A DNA stretch of 7,807 bases from Prevotellaceae bacterium. Its GTDB lineage: Bacteria; Bacteroidota; Bacteroidia; Bacteroidales; UBA932. Where the stretch lies: positions 1-7,807 of the forward strand of contig JAIRLC010000038.1 in NCBI GenBank assembly GCA_031259645.1. The letters are read 5' to 3'. Positions 5,814 through 7,807 of the stretch are shown one piece after another (position 1 is the first letter of the stretch; each line of letters begins with the position of its first letter). A program made the position numbers and the translations under genes. A model generated the notes under the pieces. It saw nothing but the letters and a program-made list of their open reading frames with translations. It was not told where the DNA came from and did no database searches.

Positions 5814-7256
5814 ATGATCATCCCCGAAGCATCAAATAATGAGTATTACCAACAGGTATGGCGTAATTGTTTGCGTGTCATAAAAGATATTATTCCCGCA
5901 TTAAGTTTCCGCACATGGTTTGAACCTATAGTTCCGTTAAAGCTTGTAAACAACGTATTAACTATTGAAGTTCCCACCTCTTTTTTTTACGAATACCTCG
6001 AAGAGAATTTCATTGATTTGCTGAGTAAAACGCTTCGCAAGGAATTGGGACAGGATGCTCAATTGGAATATAGCGTACGGGTGGTGGAAGGCAGCTCAAC
6101 GGTAACTTATCCACATCAAAGCCGGCCTGATTTAAAAAATAAAACCGTGCCTTTCCCCAACCATGCGGAAAAAGGGGGCATTACAAATCCATTCGTAATT
6201 CCGGGCTTAAAGCAATTGCAAATTGATCCGCAGTTGAACCCCGACTATCATTTCGACAATTTCGTCGAAGGCGAGTGTAACCGGTTGGCCCGCGCTGCCG
6301 GAATGTCTATTGCCGAAAATCCCGGTAAAACGGCATTCAACCCTTTATTTATTTATGGTAACTCGGGATTGGGGAAAACACACCTTGCACAGGCCATCGG
6401 GATTAAAGTAAAAGAATTGTATCCGGAAAAAATCGTGTTATATGTCAATGCAAACCGTTTCCAAACACAATATATGGATACGGTGAACGTAAAAAATAAA
6501 TATGCGGATTTCCTGCACTTCTATCAAATGATTGATGTGTTGATTCTCGATGATGTACACGAGTTTGCCGGCAAGGAAGGGACGCAAAATGTATTCTTCC
6601 ATATTTTTAATCACCTGCACCAATCGGGAAAACAGTTAATTCTGACTTCCGACAAACCGCCGGTGGAATTGGCGGGGCTTGAGCAACGCCTGCTTTCCCG
6701 GTTTAAATGGGGGCTGGCGGCCGAACTGCAAGTGCCCGATTACGAAACACGGAAAGCAATTTTACTCGATAAAATATACAACGACGGATTGGGGCTTTCC
6801 GAAAATATTGTAGAATATATTGCCGGAAAAATTTCCACCAATATTCGTGAGTTGGAAGGCGCTTTGGTGTCGCTGCTTGCACAGGCTACGTTAAATAAAA
6901 AAGCCATTACACTGGAATTGACCGAAGCAATGATCGATAAATTGGTAAATAATAACCAACGCGAACTTTCGGTAAGCGAGATCCAGAAAGCTGTGTGTTC
7001 TTATTTTTGCCTTACCCTCGAGAACATGTTGTCGAAAGGGAAAAAGCGGGAGATTGTACAGGCACGGCAAATCGCCATGTATCTCAGCCGCAGGATGACC
7101 AAATCGTCGTTGTCGTCAATAGGGGCGCAAATCGGCGGGAAGGACCACGCTACCGTCCTACATTCCTACAAGACGGTATGCAACCTGATGGATACCGACA
7201 AGCATTTCAAACAGCAGGTGCTGGCTATTGAAAAGAAACTAAAATCAATCATATAG
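5814..7256 (+). CDS. dnaA: Chromosomal replication initiator protein DnaA
   Basis: DnaA is the AAA+ ATPase that binds DnaA boxes, opens oriC and loads the helicase. From the ATG at 5814 it has 480 residues. An in-frame GTG at 5778 would add 12, but that GTG overlaps the probable -7 region, and relatives start with only a few residues before the QQVWRNCL segment. In ATG numbering: domain I about 10-90 (SFRTWFEPI), a linker about 91-145, AAA+ domain with Walker A GNSGLGKT (182-189), Walker B VLILDD (242-247), sensor 1 LILTSD (275-280) and arginine-finger region LEQRLLSRF (289-297), sensor 2 arginine in NIRELEGAL (R345). Domain IV carries the DNA-binding helix-turn-helix with ARQIAMYLSRRM and the signature GGKDHATVLHS (441-451). 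All key residues are present. pepD follows after 1 nt. Confidence 0.97.
   Translation: MIIPEASNNEYYQQVWRNCLRVIKDIIPALSFRTWFEPIVPLKLVNNVLTIEVPTSFFYEYLEENFIDLLSKTLRKELGQDAQLEYSVRVVEGSSTVTYPHQSRPDLKNKTVPFPNHAEKGGITNPFVIPGLKQLQIDPQLNPDYHFDNFVEGECNRLARAAGMSIAENPGKTAFNPLFIYGNSGLGKTHLAQAIGIKVKELYPEKIVLYVNANRFQTQYMDTVNVKNKYADFLHFYQMIDVLILDDVHEFAGKEGTQNVFFHIFNHLHQSGKQLILTSDKPPVELAGLEQRLLSRFKWGLAAELQVPDYETRKAILLDKIYNDGLGLSENIVEYIAGKISTNIRELEGALVSLLAQATLNKKAITLELTEAMIDKLVNNNQRELSVSEIQKAVCSYFCLTLENMLSKGKKREIVQARQIAMYLSRRMTKSSLSSIGAQIGGKDHATVLHSYKTVCNLMDTDKHFKQQVLAIEKKLKSII
6107..6115 (+). promoter_or_regulatory. Perfect consensus DnaA box inside dnaA
   Basis: TTATCCACA is the canonical high-affinity DnaA box. 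It lies in the part of dnaA encoding the poorly conserved interdomain linker (residues TYPH), where base choice is freest. No second exact box was found in the window, and a lone site does not make an origin. It could serve DnaA titration or autoregulation, or be chance. Confidence 0.5.
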
Positions 7257-7257
7257 T

Positions 7258-7807
7258 ATGATGTTGCATAAACTTGATCCCGCCGATGTATTCAAATATT
7301 TCGGCGAAATTAGTTGTATTCCAAGGCCATCAAAGCATGAGGAGAAAATCATTGCTTATTTAATGAATTTTGCCGAGCAATTGGAGCTCGAAGCCAAGTG
7401 CGACAAGGTGGGAAACGTGTTAATCCGCAAGCCGGCGAGCGAGGGCATGGAGGAACGTCCCACGGTAGTGTTGCAATCGCACATGGACATGGTGGGCGAA
7501 AAGCACAGTCATTCAAAACACCGGTTTGAAATTGATCCCATTGCCTCGTATGTGGACGGCGAGTGGATTAAGGCCATGGACACTACGCTGGGCGCCGATT
7601 GCGGCATTGGAATGGCTGCACAATTGGCGTTGCTGGCCGACAATGGTTTGACGCATGGGCCTGTCGAATGTTTGTTCACGGTGGATGAAGAAACCGGCCT
7701 TACGGGCGCCGAAGCCCTGGAGCCAGGCTTCCTGAAAGGAAATATTTTGCTAAATCTTGATTCGGAAGACGAGGGCGAATTGTTCATCGGGTGTGCGGGA
7801 GGCACCG
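7258..7807 (+). CDS. pepD: Aminoacyl-histidine dipeptidase / cytosol non-specific dipeptidase (5' part)
   Basis: PepD is a cytosolic di-zinc M20-family peptidase that cleaves dipeptides such as carnosine and other Xaa-His substrates. The frame is open to the end of the window and gives 183 residues of a protein that usually has about 485. Visible active-site residues are H75 and D77 (QSHMDMV), D114 (LGADCGIG) as the expected bridging ligand, E144 and E145 (DEETG), and D168 (NLDSE). Their spacing matches that recalled for Vibrio PepD (H80, D82, D119, E149, E150, D173) with a constant offset of five. The last zinc-binding histidine would lie outside the window. Two adjacent ATGs (7258 and 7261) are possible starts; the first is 1 nt after the dnaA stop, implying a shared message. 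The cysteine at 115 replaces the asparagine usual after the bridging aspartate. Confidence 0.93.
   Translation, partial: MMLHKLDPADVFKYFGEISCIPRPSKHEEKIIAYLMNFAEQLELEAKCDKVGNVLIRKPASEGMEERPTVVLQSHMDMVGEKHSHSKHRFEIDPIASYVDGEWIKAMDTTLGADCGIGMAAQLALLADNGLTHGPVECLFTVDEETGLTGAEALEPGFLKGNILLNLDSEDEGELFIGCAGGT

Overview
The window looks like chromosomal DNA of a Bacteroidota bacterium, most likely order Bacteroidales. The signs are a Bacteroidales-type DnaA, the divergent lptD / amidase-mlaD arrangement, leaders without clear Shine-Dalgarno sites, and several matches to the Bacteroidetes -7 promoter box TAnnTTTG. No rRNA, tRNA, CRISPR array or recognisable transposase or integrase is visible.

Layout. 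Minus strand, reading right to left: lptD (outer-membrane LPS assembly barrel), then a small AT-rich gene for a kinase-like protein of the kind found in phage and plasmid polyvalent proteins, then the first 31 codons of tatA. Plus strand: an N-acetylmuramoyl-L-alanine amidase (amiC-like, with a C-terminal SPOR-like region), mlaD (MCE lipid-transport protein) 5 nt later, a T-rich intergenic stretch, dnaA, and the N-terminal 183 codons of an aminoacyl-histidine dipeptidase (pepD) 1 nt after dnaA. lptD and the amidase are transcribed divergently from a short shared region with a -7-like box on each strand.

Functionally this is an envelope-biogenesis block (LPS export, peptidoglycan cleavage, phospholipid transport, Tat export) next to the replication initiator. 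The housekeeping genes all look intact.

The most interesting structure is at the lptD-tatA junction. The kinase-like gene sits between two identical 60-bp direct repeats (116-175 and 864-923, offset 748 bp). Each repeat carries the last 14 codons and stop of lptD plus the 15 bp up to and including a TATCTTTG promoter box. The 748-bp unit therefore looks like a single-gene cassette that integrated at the 3' end of lptD, left lptD intact, rebuilt the tatA promoter box, and placed a second copy of that box in front of its own gene. No recombinase is encoded, so it would have to be moved in trans, or it is a remnant or a product of homologous recombination.

Second in interest is a perfect 28-bp palindrome inside the coding region of lptD just after its signal peptide. 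The lptD reading frame also encodes a convincing signal-peptide start upstream of any ATG, GTG or TTG. A perfect consensus DnaA box lies inside dnaA.
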